Under the pieces are notes generated by a model. It worked only from the letters and a program-made list of their open reading frames with translations. It had not been told where the DNA came from and ran no database searches. The position numbers and the translations under genes are program-made. 64,000 nt of DNA from Patiria pectinifera. Taxonomy: Eukaryota; Echinodermata; Asteroidea; Valvatida; Asterinidae. The stretch covers positions 21,430,905 to 21,494,904 of the forward strand of contig CM057134.1 of the NCBI GenBank assembly GCA_029964075.1, in the 5' to 3' direction. The stretch's first letter is position 1, and each line of letters opens with the position of its first letter. This document shows, piece by piece, positions 22,901 through 33,299 of this stretch.

Positions 22901-25900
22901 TTGGCAGCAGTCGCACTCCACAGTCGGATGCTTCACTCCTATTCCAAGATTGAATCAATAATATTGAACAGTCATTTCTCTATTTATTAAAGAGTGAACA
23001 TTCGCTCCATTAGATAGCGGCGGCGGAACGGTTTTCAAACTGGGGGGGAGGGGGGCATCACCAAAAAGGTGCACTTGCACATCCGTGCTGAAATACCAAT
23101 TTCGGAAATACTGAAAACACATTACCCGAAATTTTAGGACCAGTTTTGGTTTCATCTTGAGGGAGCACATTTATGCTAGAGGGGGTACATTTATGTCTCC
23201 GCAAAAGGGGCACTTGGGTTCATTGGGGGGATTCCCAGCCCCCCCCCCTCCGGTTCCGCCGCCCCTGCCATTAGACTGAAAACACAAGACGATTTACAGT
23301 GAAATTCTTTCAATTGAAAAAATATAAAGTTTCACTCGAGTTGGGACTTTTCTTCAAAGTGTTTCAATCTAAATTTAGAGTGGTTTTCAATCTAAATCCA
23401 GTCCCTCATTTCATTTATTTGAAATTACAGAGCATCAAAGATGTCATGATATTTCAGAGGAAATGAAGCACAATATACTTCATTACCTGAAAAAATAACC
23501 CCATCCATAAAACCTTTTATTTTAATATGACGGTGATTTTATCACAAACGTCGTTTAATAACCTGAACAAAAATATTATTCCTTTAATACGATTTCCGCC
23601 ACAAATGTCCTTTTTAATACATCGGAGAGACCCCCCAGCCCCCCCCCCCCTAATAAAACCAAGGGGGTGGGGGATAAACATCAAAATAACAATGAATGTG
23701 CCTCCGGCGCCAGCAACGTATCCTCGTAATATTATATACGGTAATTGAGTGAAATGTCTTTTGTTTCTCCAGAATTACGCTCCAAATATCTCCTTTTTCA
23801 GAATTATGAAACCGTGCCTGACATGCTACATGCCAACATGCCGACTTGCCGTGGGGAAAACGCTAATGCCTGCATTAGACATGTATAGTGAACAGTTCTC
23901 AGTTATAATGCGTCATGTTGGTGCATGTTATAGTCCACAGTTGATAAACAAGATTTTATCGAGTGGGTGCCGATGTTGCGTGAAATTTGGACTCTATGAA
24001 ATACGGACTCATTGGTGATATTGCACATGCTTAGGTACAGTGAAAGTCACGTGTTAAAATAAGATAAAAGAGACTACCATCCTAGAAGTCCAAATTTCAT
24101 ATGTCACCAAAAACAGTTGCTCAGCTGGGGTTTCCCAGGTTAACAGGCGAGTGAGGTTCAATGTGCATTGATATGCACATGTACACAGCTCGGCGCATGG
24201 TTCATTATGAACAAAAAAATGATGATAACAATAGTCTGAACGCGTGATTAGAAATTCCCCTGGGGATTTCCACTGTGTTGGTCGTAATGAAAAAAAGCAC
24301 CCTATGATGCTTGTCGTGTGGGGCCTGCTGTTTGTAAACAAACATGATAAAATTGATACCAGTTTATTTTTGGCACCCATTTATACATTCGTAGTTCATG
24401 TATTTCTGTGTTCTAATGCCAGGAATTAAAGGCTTCAACTCTGCAGTTTAAAATTATTTTTGGCTTATGAATTATTACAGAAGGCGATGATCATTAACCC
24501 GAAAGTACTAAAATATTAGCCCAACTGAGCTAAAAATTAACAAAATATATATTCTGGATCCAACAGCGTTTTTTGTTGTTGTAAATGTTCACATCTAAAA
24601 ATCTGAACTTTTACCAGTACATGTATTTGAATGAGTCTCATCGGTATTCCGACTGCGCAGTAAACTTATCAAGATTAAACGGTTTTATTCTGGATAAAAT
24701 GGTATAAAATCTGTACATGTCTAAGGGAAAAAAATGATAACTTGGTCTGCAATTGTGAACTTGCAACCAACCAAAAACTGGATTGTCCCATTTGATCATG
24801 AACATATGGATATATAAAACATGATTTACGACACTGTGTACTTTCTTCACTAACAATAAGAACGGTTGTTAGTTTAAAATTTGAAGAAACTGCCCCCTCC
24901 CCCCCCCCTCGCACCGCCTGCTCGATATAAGTTCACTGGTACTGGAATTTGGGAAAGTGGAGAGGGTAATGAGTTAACGTAACCATGCTAGTAATTATTA
25001 AATAGGCGTATAATATTAAGGCAGTTTTTTTCTTTAACAATGATGATGCTATTACTGTGATAACAATTTAGTGAGCGAGTTACAGTTTAGATATTTTCTT
25101 TACAATTTATGAACTTATAACTTAAAGCTACTCACTGAAACACTGTTGCACCAAATGTTTACTTACTGACTGGAGTGGTTAGGTTTTAACAACGCACAAA
25201 AGCGAAATTGACAACGGAATTTACAACAGTTCTAACAACTTTTTCAATGCTCAAAAAGCAGCGGCAATGCAACTGCTGCCTCTACGACATCATTGTTTTT
25301 GATATTTTGCCCGCGTATATGGAAACTCTCATTGTTGCATTGCAAAAAAAAAATCTACATTTTAAGAAAAACTTACAAAAAAGTGAGTTTCGGTCATTTC
25401 ATAATATCAGTGGCAGATCCGAGATTTTCTAAAGGGGGTTGGCTGGGCCTGAGTGTTGAAGATTTTCAGTTGGGGGAGGTATAACGAGGCGTGGAATAAA
25501 TAAACCGTAGCATAAATAACCCTAAAAAGCTTCTCATTGAAACCATCTAGAGGATTCCAATATAGCAATGACAGTTATATTAAGGGAATCTGCGCTTACC
25601 TAGTTGGGCGTTATCGTAAATCCGCAGATCGTACTTGCCGCTTGCTCCACCAGCGCGGTAGTTTGCAGCTTGCCCGGAGTCCCATCGCACCCAGACACCC
25701 GTCACTGAAAGCAAGATCATAGGTGGAAGTATACACTCTCAAGTCCAGTTTTAACTTGACTGTGAAGCTTTTTGACTTGAAAGGGCTTCTGCATGTATTA
25801 CTTGGACCATCGCTCCACTCCTTATTGTGGAAATGTGTCTTCATTTGGTTGTTTCATAAAAATTTTATTCCGAGTTTGGATATGACCCGTCCAGACTTTT

Positions 25901-26791
25901 GGCATTTTTGTTCAGCAACAAACCCCACCCAAAAAATTCGAAAGGGCGTTTATTTTTGTTTTTAAGATTTTCAGCTTCACCCTCCACAAATGAGGCATTA
26001 AAGTTCGCGGTATTCGGATATCACAACAATTAAATGTCTTAAAATAGCTATATTTCTAGCAACAAAAGGTTACTGCATAATGAAAAAATCCTTACAAAAA
26101 CAAATGGCCAACGTTTATGAGTAAGCTACAAATGTCTAAATCTTTGCGGCTCTTTTGCCAATATAATTTAAGCCAATTCGACATCTCCTGTGAGCAATGA
26201 ATGAACAATGAATGAGCAATGAATGAACGGGTGGTATAAGCCCCCCCCCCCCCTCCCCTTTGATTTTACGGAGGTCAAGTGTCCGGAGATAAAAGAAGTG
26301 TCTAGAATCAGCACAAATATGCAAGCGCACTTTTCAAGAATTTGTTAACCCCCCCCAAAAAAATGACCTTGCCACGCTCCTTCACGTGGGATTGTTCAAA
26401 TTCTCAAACTAACAAAAAATAAGAAGGTAATTGACTCCGAACTCGAAAATGGTGTTTAAATGATGAAGGCTTTAAAAACAAATGGTTAAAGTGATCAGTT
26501 TTCGGAGCCTTACACAGGCCCGAACCCCACGCCGTTAGGACAACGCGCTGTTTCACTTCCGATCAAGCTCCCTGCCCCTGAGATGAGGCTGGCCAATAAT
26601 GTTGAGCTTTATACAGCCCTGATAGGACCCCTCATAGGTCACCATTCTATGGGCGATTTGTGTGACGCACTTAAATACTTACCGCTGTCCTTAGCTTGTG
26701 CAGGGACCACGGTGCCTACGCAGCCCTTCCCCCCGTCCTGGTCGCCCCATTTCCAGTCAGGACCTCGTACAACTCGCACCCCTATGAACAT
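7918..26791 (-). CDS. MIB2: MIB2-like gene B, complete, RING-less
   Basis: Fifteen exons in transcription order: 26683-26791, 25600-25704, 22767-22938, 21203-21309, 20465-20656, 19829-19950, 18711-18858, 18260-18432, 17559-17710, 15407-15572, 14743-14897, 13948-14074, 13143-13349, 12441-12637, 7918-7966. The sum is 2181 bases (726 residues plus stop) with all phases consistent. Domains: MIB/HERC2 about residues 3-70 ([13 protein letters not shown]); ZZ 76-124; second MIB/HERC2 about 148-222 ([16 protein letters not shown]); one REP about 235-312 ([10 protein letters not shown] ... NPLCLV); about nine ankyrin repeats about 350-700; tail [16 protein letters not shown]. The residues flanking the ZZ finger (YDNAQLGVKHP) and the GPDW motifs fit MIB2 rather than MIB1. 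The REP is single and no RING is found. Intron 14 starts with GC instead of GT. The ATG is chosen because it is conserved in A, B and C and begins just before the domain. Upstream untranslated exons are not excluded. Confidence 0.93.
8378..8610. mobile_element. Small inverted-repeat insertion in gene B intron 14
   Basis: GTTTGTTTATGGTGTAA near 8397 is inverted as TTACACCATAAACAAAC near 8579. Similarity to the C and D introns ends at about 8365, just left of this, so it is part of sequence gained by, or diverged in, copy B. Confidence 0.4.
9720..9895. repeat. GACTC-type simple array 1
   Basis: Dense repeats of CTCGACTCGA and its shifted forms, with palindromic CGACTCGAGTCG joints, lying within the LINE remnant. 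Near-perfect in places. Confidence 0.9.
10530..10690. repeat. GACTC-type simple array 2
   Basis: Second array of the same motif (CTCGACTCGACTCGA), about 640 bases from the first. The sequence between the arrays (about 9900-10530) is AT-rich with A runs and has no recognisable coding content. Confidence 0.88.
11636..12304. mobile_element. Long-TIR element in the LINE, 9-bp flanking repeat
   Basis: Arms of about 170 bases (11636-11812 and 12125-12304) are inverted copies: TAGCCTTGGTCAATGCTCTC at the left end, its complement at the right. GATGTTTTG flanks both ends (11627-11635 and 12305-12313). Long TIRs plus a 9-base duplication are typical of Mutator-like elements. The outer 12 bases of the TIR resemble the adjacent LINE sequence, so the exact ends are uncertain. 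No transposase frame is seen, so it would be non-autonomous. Confidence 0.7.
12441..12637 (-). CDS. Gene B exon 14, last ankyrin repeat, GC donor
   Basis: The exon reads [17 protein letters not shown] ... [13 protein letters not shown] ... LLKDLYQQQ and ends AAAG. The next bases are GCAAGA, where copies C and D have GTGAGA at the aligned position. AG|GCAAG is the known consensus of the minor GC-AG intron class, and the phase to the terminal exon at 7966 fits only with this junction. If not spliced, the frame would add about ten residues and stop. Confidence 0.85.
12441..18432 (-). CDS. Gene B exons 8-14, ankyrin repeat block
   Basis: Seven exons encode about nine ankyrin repeats. Recognisable cores are [119 protein letters not shown] and GDTSLHLVM followed by [12 protein letters not shown]. 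Repeat boundaries do not coincide with exon boundaries. Order and spacing match the ankyrin region of vertebrate MIB2, ending at the point where that protein continues to its RING fingers. Confidence 0.92.
15918..17340. repeat. 43-bp minisatellite, about 33 units, gene B intron 9
   Basis: Unit begins GGGTGTCATCCGCC, continues CACCCCTCTAGCGACTT and ends CCCCTAT. Main variants differ at AAACAC versus ACATAC and at TTCCCC versus TTCTCC. Two units carry GAGTGTC and ACTCC. Variants recur in blocks (one to three AAACAC units, then ACATAC/TTCTCC, then ACATAC/TTCCCC), showing higher-order expansion. The homologous intron of C at about 41035-41095 has at most a trace of one unit. Confidence 0.97.
18711..19950 (-). 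CDS. Gene B exons 6-7, single MIB repeat (REP)
   Basis: Exons 19829-19950 and 18711-18858 encode [49 protein letters not shown] and INPLCLV. This has the layout of one SH3-like MIB repeat: a GD-V start, a GW centre, a G-V-DGD strand and a PxCLV end. Vertebrate MIB2 carries two such units in tandem; here the preceding exon ends with the second MIB/HERC2 domain (EHLPRL), leaving room for only one. Copy C has the same arrangement at 42792-42939 and 43844-43965. Confidence 0.85.
20734..20766. repeat. Interstitial TTAGGG repeats
   Basis: Four to five tandem TTAGGG-type units in gene B intron 4, the metazoan telomere motif. Not present at the same place in gene C. Confidence 0.85.
22767..22938 (-). 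CDS. Gene B exon 3, ZZ zinc finger
   Basis: Translates as [18 protein letters not shown] then [20 protein letters not shown] then [19 protein letters not shown]. The cysteine pairs CDCC, KCLEC and LCHSC and the two late histidines match the ZZ-type zinc-binding pattern of MIB proteins. Paralogous exons are at 2477-2648 (A) and 52161-52332 (C), each exactly 172 bases. The finger follows the first MIB/HERC2 domain as in vertebrate MIB2. Confidence 0.93.
23015..23267. mobile_element. MITE-like element in gene B intron 2
   Basis: GCGGCGGCGGAACGG at the left end is inverted as CCGGTTCCGCCGCCCC at the right. CCATTAGA is duplicated at 23007-23014 and 23268-23275. The same element begins at about 52412 in gene C but its right end is lost by a deletion that also removed the sequence matching 23229-23524. 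Confidence 0.7.
25586..25742. other. 157-bp identity tract shared with gene C (54710-54866)
   Basis: All 157 bases match between B and C, covering exon 2 and intronic bases on both sides, while other exons and the flanking introns differ at several percent or more. See findings. Confidence 0.8.
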
Positions 26792-27680
26792 GACGGTTTC
26801 CTCTCCGTTTGTTGATGTTCGTGTGAAGTTCAGCGATAAATTTCCCTCTTAAATCTAAAACCCCAATCCAAATGTTTCTCTCTTGTGAGAGTAGGCGCGC
26901 TAATGAGCCCAGATTTGGCCAATAGTGAAGTCAGACTGAATGGCGGTGAGCCAAATGCTCGGAGTATTATATGCCGACTAGTAATGTACTATAATATGCA
27001 GTTTACCTCAAAATAAGAAACACCGTAATGCATTTTAAAGAGCCAACTGAATATGTAAATGAGTTCGCTCGTCCCTGAAGTCCTCTCCAAAGGTTTCGGT
27101 GTTCTCCATTTTCTTGCAGCTCTCATTGGATGGTTTTTGGTACCCGCGGTAAACACTGATTGCACCTTATGCGCACATCCCGTGCGTGTGGAATGCACGT
27201 AGCCATGGCTATAACGTTTAAATACCAACAATGCATTGCGAAAGCTGCGGTTCCCTCCACACCTTTGCTTATGAATGCAATTAGCGGCGACCGTGTTGTG
27301 GTACGGCGATGAGTAGACCTACTCCCCGGGAACTACAAGGGGAATTCCCTGACGCGTTGCGGCTGCAACGTGGGGCCGGTGTCATATGAAAATCGGACTC
27401 CTATGAAAATCGGACACCTTTACCATATTAATGGTTAACCCCTCTCGAGTGATCGGTCACGCTTCAAATTACCATACTTACGCATGCGAAATACTGCCAA
27501 TGCGTCCGAATTTCATAGAGTCCTAAATTCACGCCAAATGCACACCGGGAATCGCAGTCTATTTTTCCCTATGGCAGCAGTTCACAGAATTGTATATTTA
27601 GCCTAATTGGCTGATCGGGCACAATGGTCTATATTAACTGAGTGATATCATCCTAAGGTTTTGTCTTCGTTCTTCTTCTT
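26792..27680 (-). promoter_or_regulatory. 5' flank of gene B, conserved with gene C
   Basis: Aligns with 55869-56700 upstream of gene C. Shared elements include a minus-strand CCAAT box (plus-strand CTCATTGGATG, near 27122 and 56155) and an ACGCATGCG site (near 27480 and 56520) resembling NRF1 sites. No TATA box can be assigned. The transcription start is unknown. Confidence 0.35.
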
Positions 27681-27810
27681 TCGTGTCCATGCTCGTGTTC
27701 ACGTTTTCGTGTGTTTTTTTCTTCACGAACTTCAAAATTGTTATGAACATCAAATCCAGATGCAAATGTACGGAAGCGTAGAAGGGCCAAAAAAAAGTAA
27801 GAAAAATGTA

Positions 27811-28000
27811 TTTACTATCTCGCCGCGGCGATTTACTATCTCGCCGCGGCGAGTTACTATCTCGCCGCGGCGACTTACTCCCCCGCCTTGGCGAGTTACT
27901 ATCTCGCCGCGGCGAGTTACTATCTCGCCGCGGCGACTTACTCCCCCGCCTTGGCGAGTTACTATCTCGCCGCGGCGAATTACTATCTCGCCGCGGCGAA
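27811..28000. repeat. 21-bp palindromic tandem array, nine units
   Basis: Unit TTACTATCTCGCCGCGGCGA plus one variable base. Most units contain the perfect 12-base palindrome TCGCCGCGGCGA. Every third unit in the middle is the variant TTACTCCCCCGCCTTGGCGA, giving a 63-base higher order. Because 21 is a multiple of three and the array lacks stops in several frames, long open frames arise on both strands. Confidence 0.96.
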
Positions 28001-28014
28001 TTACTATTTTGTAT

Positions 28015-29760
28015 AAGTTAGCGTCAGGCACGACAATCGCGATCCCTCCGGGTCCTATGGAACGCCAAAGAGGCAGCAGCGTAGCCATCAGGGTTCTCAA
28101 TTCTCATACTAGGGGACGTGAGAGGGGGGGACTTGAGGTTAAAATGGGGAGGGGGGCGTCCAAAAATGTTAAAGACCGTGAGACAGGGTTTCTTCACCGG
28201 ATAGCCGCCCGATACCCGCCCTATAGTCTAGTGTCCCACATGCTGTACTCAGCAGGGAGGAGAGACGCACTACATTATTCCGTGTTCCGCTCGCGTCTAC
28301 CGCTTTTCAATTTTCAAGGGACGTTACAATAAACAGCCACTCGCGAAAAAAATGCGCACAAAAATCGCTGAAAAATTTACTTATATTCTTCAAGCTAATC
28401 ATGGTAACTCATGGAGGTGTTTTTCTACGGATGCCAAGTTTTCAGGGGGGGGGCGACTGGGGGTGCGACTTGTTTATGCCGGGGGGGGGTGATAGGCTTT
28501 TGCAATCAGTGTTGAAATATCGCAATCGGTGATGGATTTTCGCGATCGCTAATGAACTTTGCAAATGGACGTTCACGATGCAAAAACGTCAATACTGGTC
28601 ACCGGTGAAGTTGACCTAAAAGGTGCGCGTGGGGAAAATCGTTTTTAAGGTTCCCCAATCTTTTTTCTAGGAATCCTTACAAGTTGTTATTTCACGAGTA
28701 GTTGAACTCTAATAATATTCCGAATTTAAGCTTAATCTGTTGCAGACGCTTGTGTTACACCTTAAATCACCGAGGTCAAGCTCAAATTTTGCCGAGCAAA
28801 AAACATGGTCAACCGGTACGCTATACCATGGCCGGTTTTGCCGCAAAGTTGACGTAAAATATGACGTGCGCGTTATTGGCATATTAATTAGCGTGACTCT
28901 GCGTGACTTCCCGTGGGCCTTGGTATAGACCAATCGAAAACAACCAAAAAAGTTAACTTTTTTGGGGGGGTGGAGAACTCATGAAGGAGGGAGTCGTAAA
29001 CTTTGTAACTGCATTCCATATGGATAGAACCTTATTAATATTCGTGACGCTTGAAAGTATTGAAAAATGACGAACTCAAAGCCTATTATCAAATTGTAAT
29101 GAAAAATACTGAACATATCAAAACGATTTTTTTTAGCACATAGTAGGATCATGATCTCTGAGATACGGCCTTCAAAACGGGAGTAAATGATGTTTAAAGA
29201 GTTAGCCCACGATCATCCAAATGTCTGTGTAACGGTAATTTGAGCTTGTTTCCTTCAAATCGGTCGTAACAATCGAAAGACGGTACATTACAGTAATTAC
29301 TTTCCCCGCCCTCTGAGAGATGCAATTATAATGTTGAATAGTTGGCAGGGTCATCTTCATCCCGTACGCTAATGGCTCTAGCATTCCAAGTGGATAAATC
29401 ACCTGTTGCCGCCTATTGAACTTTGTTTTCTTTCTTAATTTATTCTTAACAAAACAAGAAAGGACAACTTTATTATTACATATATTATTTCATTTATCGA
29501 ACGTACTTACTAAAGAAATTAGAACCCAGTCCTGTGTGGGTGATTAGGTTGTTAGTTTTGCCAGAAGTTGATCACAGATTGCATGAATCCATCACCACTC
29601 GCGAAAATCCATCACCGATTGTGACAGTCAATCACCGATTGCAAAACTCCACTGCCTATCGATAAAGTGCATCACCGATTTGATGATCACATTAAATGCC
29701 TCTTTGGCGTTCCATAGGACCCAAAGAGTCGCTATTCGTCGTGCCTGACGTTCGCCGATG
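28015..29760. mobile_element. Inverted-repeat element, ends of about 55 bases
   Basis: GCGTCAGGCACGAC and GGTCCTATGGAACGCCAAAG near the left end recur inverted as CTTTGGCGTTCCATAGGACC and GTCGTGCCTGACG near 29703-29755. Inner motifs of the ATCACCGATTGC type near 28500-28560 are also inverted near 29570-29680. The interior has no recognised protein. Family unknown. Confidence 0.55.
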
Positions 29761-30224
29761 CAAAGCAGTAAGTAATGTTTATACTTGGTGACGTTATGAG
29801 ATATGACGTAAAGTCGCTTGATCTCTACTTCCAGGATTAAAGGGAGGTCAAACTTGGATTGATTTCAAAATACCGAATTAAGTATCGATATTACAACATG
29901 ATTGATTGCACCCAAACGGTTCAAGGGATAAAAAGGATGGTTTTTTTGCAAACATGAACCGCTGTTCAAAGATGTGAAATAAATTGTGGAGTCATAGTCA
30001 TTATGACTTATGACATATCAATATACAATCTTTTAAGCTCAAAATTTAACAAAATACTTTGAATATATCTCTTGAACTGAATTGCTACTGCTGGTGCGGC
30101 CTAGCCCAAAAATGCCAAAGGATTGTGCAATTCGTGATAAAACCAGGACACTTCGCATGTTGGTTCTCATAATGCCATGAAGAAAATTTTCAGATATGGA
30201 GGTATGTTCAAAACTTGTGTTCCT

Positions 30225-31205
30225 CAAAACTTCACTTTTCTATGACCCAAGTCTATGCTATATGTCTTCATACAATGAAAATAACAATCAGATGTAGGAA
30301 CAATTCATATTTGACCTCTGGTGACTTTATGAAAGGTCAATAACCTTTGTAAACCTGTTTATATCTATTTGTATCATTTATTCTTGAAACCCCATTTTGT
30401 TCACGATTCATGTCTTATGAAAGTTGTTCATGTTGTAAAAAGAACTTTCATATATAGGCCATTTCATATTCAACCTCTGGTGACCTTACGTGAGGTCATG
30501 ACCTTTGTTAAACCATATGCTACCTATTGACGTTAATAAGAATAAAATATTAGCACCCTTGGAAAGGTCAATGAACTTTGTATATCTTAGTTGCAGTCAT
30601 TTTTCATATTTATTCGTCAAAACGCCATTTGTTAGTGCCCCAAGCCTAAATAGTGCCAGAGAACGGTATTGCACCTATAAGTTACAGTCATGTTATGAAT
30701 TCAGACCCACACACAATTTTGAGGTGACCTTGGATCTCGTTTCTCCTTGTTTTATTGGCAGACGCAATATGATGAAATTGGAATAGAAATCTGTGGGTGT
30801 TTTGTAATGGAAAATATACATTACATGTGTGTGTCAAGCAATATTCCCTCTTGTGCACCTATTACACCCTGTTGTATCCAGATGGACTTTGATAACCACG
30901 TTTTCAACCTTTTTACCAAACCCAATGGTCAAGTGATGCTTGTCCAATGTGCCTCTTTTAATTCTATTGCGCCTGCATCTGCCCTTATAAAAAGGGAAAT
31001 CTAGAGTAGAGGTCATGAAATTCGTTGGGGTCTGACTTCATGACATGCTTTGGAGTAATGTCAAAACACACTCCTTTTGCAATAATTAGACTTCGATCAT
31101 GAAAAAGTTGCATTTGGAAGATTAAACATGATAAATAACGGCAATCAGCGTATACAAAGTTCGTTGACCTCGCAAAGGTCATCAGAGGTCAAATATAAAA
31201 TGCGC
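30225..31205 (+). repeat. Interspersed half-site repeat, copy 2
   Basis: Internal near-direct repeats of the form TGACCTCTGGTGACCTT ... AGGTCATGACC, and an inverted version at the right end. Perfect sites: AGGTCATGACCT at 30493-30504 and AGGTCATCAGAGGTCA at 31176-31191. Lies upstream of gene B. Confidence 0.75.
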
Positions 31206-32838
31206 ACTTCAGATTTAATATGACTAAACAATTTAAAAGGACCGGTGTGTTTGCTGCCACCAACGTCTCAAAAGTCTCTTATTACATCATCGTACTAATC
31301 TGATATGATGCATGCGCAGGTCATCGCCATTTCCAACAGGAAAGCTACATGGGGGACTGATATAGGCCTTCATATATATACATATTCGAGGGTATATATT
31401 GGCTTATGATCGTCGATGAGGGGGGGGGGTGGGGGCATAGGAAATGTGATCATGGAAAATACATATATTTTAAATACTAATTTCTAATCTTAACTGACAT
31501 CATGAATCGGTTTTTTTTTAATACATGGATATATCGTGTGTTGACACGAAACTTCTAATATTAGTCTGTTTGATAGTTAACGTTACCAGGCATGTGAGCG
31601 CGCAAAAGTGTAGCAGGAACCTGGTCCACTTAGATTAAAGAAGACCCTTCCTTCACAACAGCCTGGCTATGGGCCTCACTATGCAGAAATATTGCTTTGA
31701 AGATTAAATTGGGAAGGCCTCCTTACGATGGACAGATGCGCCGTGCACTGTCCTTAGTCAGTGCTGGTGTGATTTCTTGCCCCTCTGCCGATGCTCACGT
31801 TTATTGATACCCTAAATCTCAGACTATAAAAAGAGTCGTCTTTAGTCTTAGAATATAATTGTATAATTATCGAAGGAGAAAAGCACAGATTGATAGAAGC
31901 AAAGAAACCTCACACACCAAGACGATAAATGCAGTAAATTTGATTTATTTTGCCACAAACACCATCCTCGTTACCACTAAGAACTATACAGTTAACATCA
32001 AGCTAACTTCAGAGCTGCCAGCATTCGCATCTTGCAATCAGAGAGATTTTTTACAACAATCAGGGAGATATTAACAATTACATTCAACATAATAGGGAAA
32101 AAGTTGCCATAATCAGGGAGATTTTCAAATTTGTTCATCAGAACATGGACAGATTGGTTTATTTTCAGGGAACCTTCTGCAGAATCAGGGGGAGTTGGCA
32201 GCTAACTTAATACATGCAATATCGGGAGTTTCAGAAATAGACCATCAAACACTACATCCAATCCCCGCAACACAAGCTGTGAGCCTTCATACGATGCATC
32301 CAAGTAGTCTGCTTTTGCTCTGCGTTATCATCAGCCAAAACGCTTATAAGCCAAAACGCTTATAAGCCAAAACGTTTTATCCAAGATGTGCTGTCTGTGC
32401 GTTGTCGATTTTCTCCCATCGCTATGTGACCTATGAGTGTTATATTTCAACGAAAATAAAACATGCATACGTCAATGGGGGTGGGCACCACTCTACACTT
32501 CCACAACTGAATCAATGTCAAGCCGCAAATATTTCAGAACTTGTAAAAAAAAAAAGGTTATGCTATTATACAAAACATTAGCCGATTTTTTTCTTAAGAT
32601 GCCTCACTCAGAAGGGGAAAAAACTTTGTATACAGCTAGAGAATTAGCAATTTTAAAACCAAAAATGTATTATTCGGTTATATCTCCAAAAATAACACGA
32701 ACAGTACAACTTTTAGCGATTTAAAGGTATTTAGTGTCTAAAGCAATCTTATTAATCGCATAATTTGGTTAAAAACCATTTTTCGGTTTAAACGTATTCA
32801 TATCTAAATTTATAAGTGTATTTGGTGTATAACGTGTA

Positions 32839-33299
32839 TTAACCCTAAAGGGGCCGGGTTATTTTGACCATCTCTCAGCCGGGGGGGGGGCGGATTCCGC
32901 CCCCCCCCCCTAAGATCTCGGCCATCGAGTGACGAAACATTTTGAAACTCGGCACATGCATAGAGCAACTCTTCCTAAACATACCCAAGAAATTTCATGA
33001 CTATAGGTCAAAGGGTTTTGGAATTATGGCTAATTAACTATTCATATGTACGAATGGCAATTCTGCTCTGTGTACACGACGTATATGCAAAAATTCAGTT
33101 TTCACGGCGCGTAGCGCCGGAAAATTTTTCGCTACGCGGCAACCCGTGGTCCGATTTTTATGTTTTTGGTATCAAAAGATGCGCAAAGCTCGAGGCTAAA
33201 AAGTCATAACAGCTCGGGTCGCGAAAAAAAAATTTTTAGAGGTTATCACGGAAAATGTTGAGGGGGGCGGATTCCGCCCCCCGGCCCCTTTAGGGTTAA
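32839..33299. mobile_element. piggyBac-type MITE with TTAA target site
   Basis: TTAA at 32839-32842 and 33296-33299 flanks a 453-base element with 16-base inverted ends CCCTAAAGGGGCCGGG. A TTAACCCT start fits piggyBac ends. The interior has a second G/C palindrome (GGCGGATTCCGCC) and no transposase. The flank of D near 59860 shows the uninterrupted site with a single TTAA. Confidence 0.88.

Noticed and set aside
23749-24018. Plus-strand open frame also present at 52875-53111
   Set aside because: Lies in intron 2 of B and C; conservation reflects duplication and the two frames end differently.
27661-28332. 223-codon open frame on the plus strand with repeated SPRR motifs
   Set aside because: Produced by the stop-free 21-bp array, which is open on both strands; no homology and no gene context.
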